This document shows positions 55,873 through 57,494 of a stretch of 57,494 nucleotides of DNA, piece after piece; the first letter of the stretch is position 1; every line of letters starts with the position of its first letter. The translations under genes and the position numbers were made by a program. Source of the stretch: JAKEHA01 sp964560355 (GTDB lineage: Bacteria > Krumholzibacteriota > Krumholzibacteriia > WVZY01 > JAKEHA01); the NCBI GenBank assembly GCA_964560355.1, contig CAZLLI010000007.1, forward strand, positions 1 through 57,494. Direction: 5' to 3'. The notes under the pieces were generated by a model. It was not told the DNA's origin and ran no database searches. It worked only from the letters and a program-made list of their open reading frames with translations.

Positions 55873-57494
55873 ATGCTGGAAAAGAGCAAGAACTCGGCAT
55901 CGCAAGGAACGCCACCGCTGCCCCAGAGTGGGTCGCAATCATCGCAGACTGGAAAGGCCGAAATGACGCACGAATATACCGCCAAGCAAATTCAGGTGCT
56001 CAAGGGGCTCGAAGCGGTTCGCAAGCGCCCTGCGATGTACATCGGAAGCACCGACATTCACGGTGTCCATCACTTGATCTACGAAGTCGTGGACAACTCC
56101 GTCGACGAAGCGCTGGCCAACCACGCGACCGACATCGAAGTCGTCATCCACGAAGACCTCCACGTCAGCGTGGAAGACAACGGACGCGGCATTCCCGTCG
56201 ACATGCATCCGACCCAGCACCGCCCCGCGGTCGAAGTCGTCATGACGACGCTCCACGCGGGTGGCAAGTTCGATCGCGACTCCTACAAGGTCTCGGGCGG
56301 CCTGCACGGCGTGGGCGTGTCGGTCGTGAACGGACTCTCGGAGTGGCTCGAAGTCGAAATCCATCGTGACGGCAAGCGCTACACGCAGCGCTACGAGCGC
56401 GGCATCCCCGCCAACGACCTCAATGAATTGGGATCGACCGAGCGCCGCGGCACCATCGTATCGTTCCTCCCCGACAAGGAGATCTTCGAGAAGGTCGACT
56501 ATCAGTACGAGACGCTGGCGCAGCGCTTGCGCGAACTCGCGTTTCTGACCAAGGGGCTCAAGATCGTGTTCGACGACCGCCGCACGTCGAAGCCGCGCCG
56601 CCAGGTGTTCCAGTACGACGGCGGCATCGTGTCGTTCGTGAAGTACATCGACACCGCCAAGACAGTGCTGACGCCGCAGCCCATCTTCATCCAGTCGGAG
56701 AAGGACGGCGTCCAGGTCGAAGTCGCGTTGCAGTACACCGACGGCTACGCCGAGAACGTGTTCTCGTTTGCGAACAACATCAACACCATCGAAGGCGGTA
56801 CGCACCTGGTCGGCTTCAAGGCCGCGTTGACGCGATCGATTAACAACTACGCGGCCTCCGCGAACCTGTTCAAGAAGGAGCGCGTGACCCTCGGCGGCGA
56901 CGACGTGCGCGAAGGATTGACCGCGGTCGTGAGCGTGAAGCTCCCCGAGCCGCAGTTCGAGGGCCAAACCAAGACCAAGCTCGGCAACAGCGAGATCAAG
57001 GGCATCGTCGAAGCGGCGGTCGGCGACGGGCTGCGCGAGTACCTGGAGGAGAATCCGTCCATCGCGCGCACGGTAGTCGAAAAGACGCTCGCCGCCTACA
57101 GCGCGCGCGAAGCGGCGCGCAAGGCGCGCGACCTCGCGCGTCGCAAGACCGCACTCGAATCCGCCGCGCTCCCCGGCAAGCTCGCCGACTGCGCGGCGCG
57201 CGACCCGCAGGTGAGCGAGCTCTTCCTGGTCGAGGGCGACTCGGCCGGTGGTTCGGCCAAGATGGCGCGCAACCGCGAGTATCAGGCGATTCTGCCGCTG
57301 CGCGGCAAGGTGCTCAACGTCGAGAAGGCGCGCCTCGACAAGATCTTCTCCAACGAAGAAATCCGCACCATCATCACCGCGGTCGGCACCGGCGGCGGCG
57401 AATTCGACCTCGCGAAAGCGCGCTACCACAAGATCATCATCATGACCGACGCCGACGTCGACGGCGCGCACATCCGCACGCTGCTCTTGACGTT
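55873..57494 (+). CDS. gyrB: DNA gyrase subunit B (partial, cut by window edge)
   Basis: At least 540 residues are present. The GHKL ATPase domain has EVVDNSVDEAL, NGRGIPVD, HAGGKFD and GGLHGVGVSVVN. The transducer domain is followed by the TOPRIM domain: LVEGDSAGGSA, LPLRGKVLNVEKA and the metal-binding DADVDGAHIRTLL at the window end. The ATG at 55873 gives a Ser/Gln-rich extension of about 30 residues before the usual MTHEYTAKQIQVLKGLEAVR. The internal ATG 55963, preceded by GGAAAGG, may be the real start. It introduces negative supercoils with GyrA. The C-terminus lies outside the window. Confidence 0.97.
   Translation, partial: MLEKSKNSASQGTPPLPQSGSQSSQTGKAEMTHEYTAKQIQVLKGLEAVRKRPAMYIGSTDIHGVHHLIYEVVDNSVDEALANHATDIEVVIHEDLHVSVEDNGRGIPVDMHPTQHRPAVEVVMTTLHAGGKFDRDSYKVSGGLHGVGVSVVNGLSEWLEVEIHRDGKRYTQRYERGIPANDLNELGSTERRGTIVSFLPDKEIFEKVDYQYETLAQRLRELAFLTKGLKIVFDDRRTSKPRRQVFQYDGGIVSFVKYIDTAKTVLTPQPIFIQSEKDGVQVEVALQYTDGYAENVFSFANNINTIEGGTHLVGFKAALTRSINNYAASANLFKKERVTLGGDDVREGLTAVVSVKLPEPQFEGQTKTKLGNSEIKGIVEAAVGDGLREYLEENPSIARTVVEKTLAAYSAREAARKARDLARRKTALESAALPGKLADCAARDPQVSELFLVEGDSAGGSAKMARNREYQAILPLRGKVLNVEKARLDKIFSNEEIRTIITAVGTGGGEFDLAKARYHKIIIMTDADVDGAHIRTLLLT

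Noticed and set aside
1..57494. tRNA, rRNA, CRISPR arrays and insertion sequences
   Set aside because: I looked for tRNA T-arm and anticodon patterns, regular spaced repeats and transposase motifs and found none in the window.

Overview
The window is a high-GC bacterial chromosome segment that contains the replication origin. One 100-N scaffold gap (34637-34736) suggests a draft or metagenome-assembled genome. A subtilisin-like protease carries a C-terminal Por/T9SS-type sorting domain, the replication genes are unmistakably bacterial, and secreted lipoproteins are numerous. This fits the FCB superphylum and recalls candidate phyla such as Eisenbacteria, but that placement is inference.

Layout. 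Positions 1-6223 form a minus-strand operon: moxR, heparinase II/III, hexapeptide acyltransferase, SGNH-like protein, GT4 glycosyltransferase and a DUF58 gene cut by the left edge. Positions 6485-9550 hold a plus-strand trio (lipoprotein, secreted protein, M64 metallopeptidase). Positions 9603-12653 hold a Ser/Thr kinase with TPRs and a small lipoprotein. Positions 12.8-27.3 kb are a mosaic: ACT protein, aminotransferase, fasciclin lipoprotein, ECF sigma/anti-sigma/PfpI-like operon, holin-like protein, methyltransferase, TIM-barrel hydrolase, DEAD-box helicase, LysE exporter, geranylgeranyl-reductase-like oxidoreductase and subtilase. Positions 27.5-36 kb hold signalling and membrane genes: a receiver, an MBL hydrolase, a holin-phosphodiesterase fusion, a hybrid histidine kinase, an SGNH hydrolase and a YeeE/YedE transporter. 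From 36.2 to 50.7 kb the genes read on the minus strand toward lower coordinates: rpmH, rnpA, yidD, yidC, jag, mnmE, mnmG, rsmG, rfbC, an SAF-domain dehydrogenase, a lipoprotein, parS sites, parA, parB, an M23 peptidase and bactofilin. From 51.3 kb they read on the plus strand: dnaA, dnaN, recF, dciA, gyrB (cut by the right edge). The strand switch and DnaA boxes on both sides of dnaA place a bipartite oriC at about 50.8-53.2 kb.

Main discoveries. Two genes are interrupted by an in-frame UGA that is best read as selenocysteine. One is a SelW/Rdx protein (CxxU). The other is a lipoprotein in which Sec replaces a Cys of a YHS/TRASH-like metal site. In both, 14 nt after the UGA, there is a perfect hairpin whose 5-nt loop has G in position 2, as in bacterial SECIS elements. 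Two intergenic elements at 13.2 and 15.3 kb share a 56-nt core closed by 18-bp arms. The arm sequences differ completely but remain complementary within each copy, so they look like covarying members of a structured repeat or RNA family. Other points are two parS palindromes beside parAB, clusters of GTTGACAATC and TGTGACGATCA repeats near the origin, and a holin-like domain fused to an alkaline-phosphatase-superfamily enzyme.
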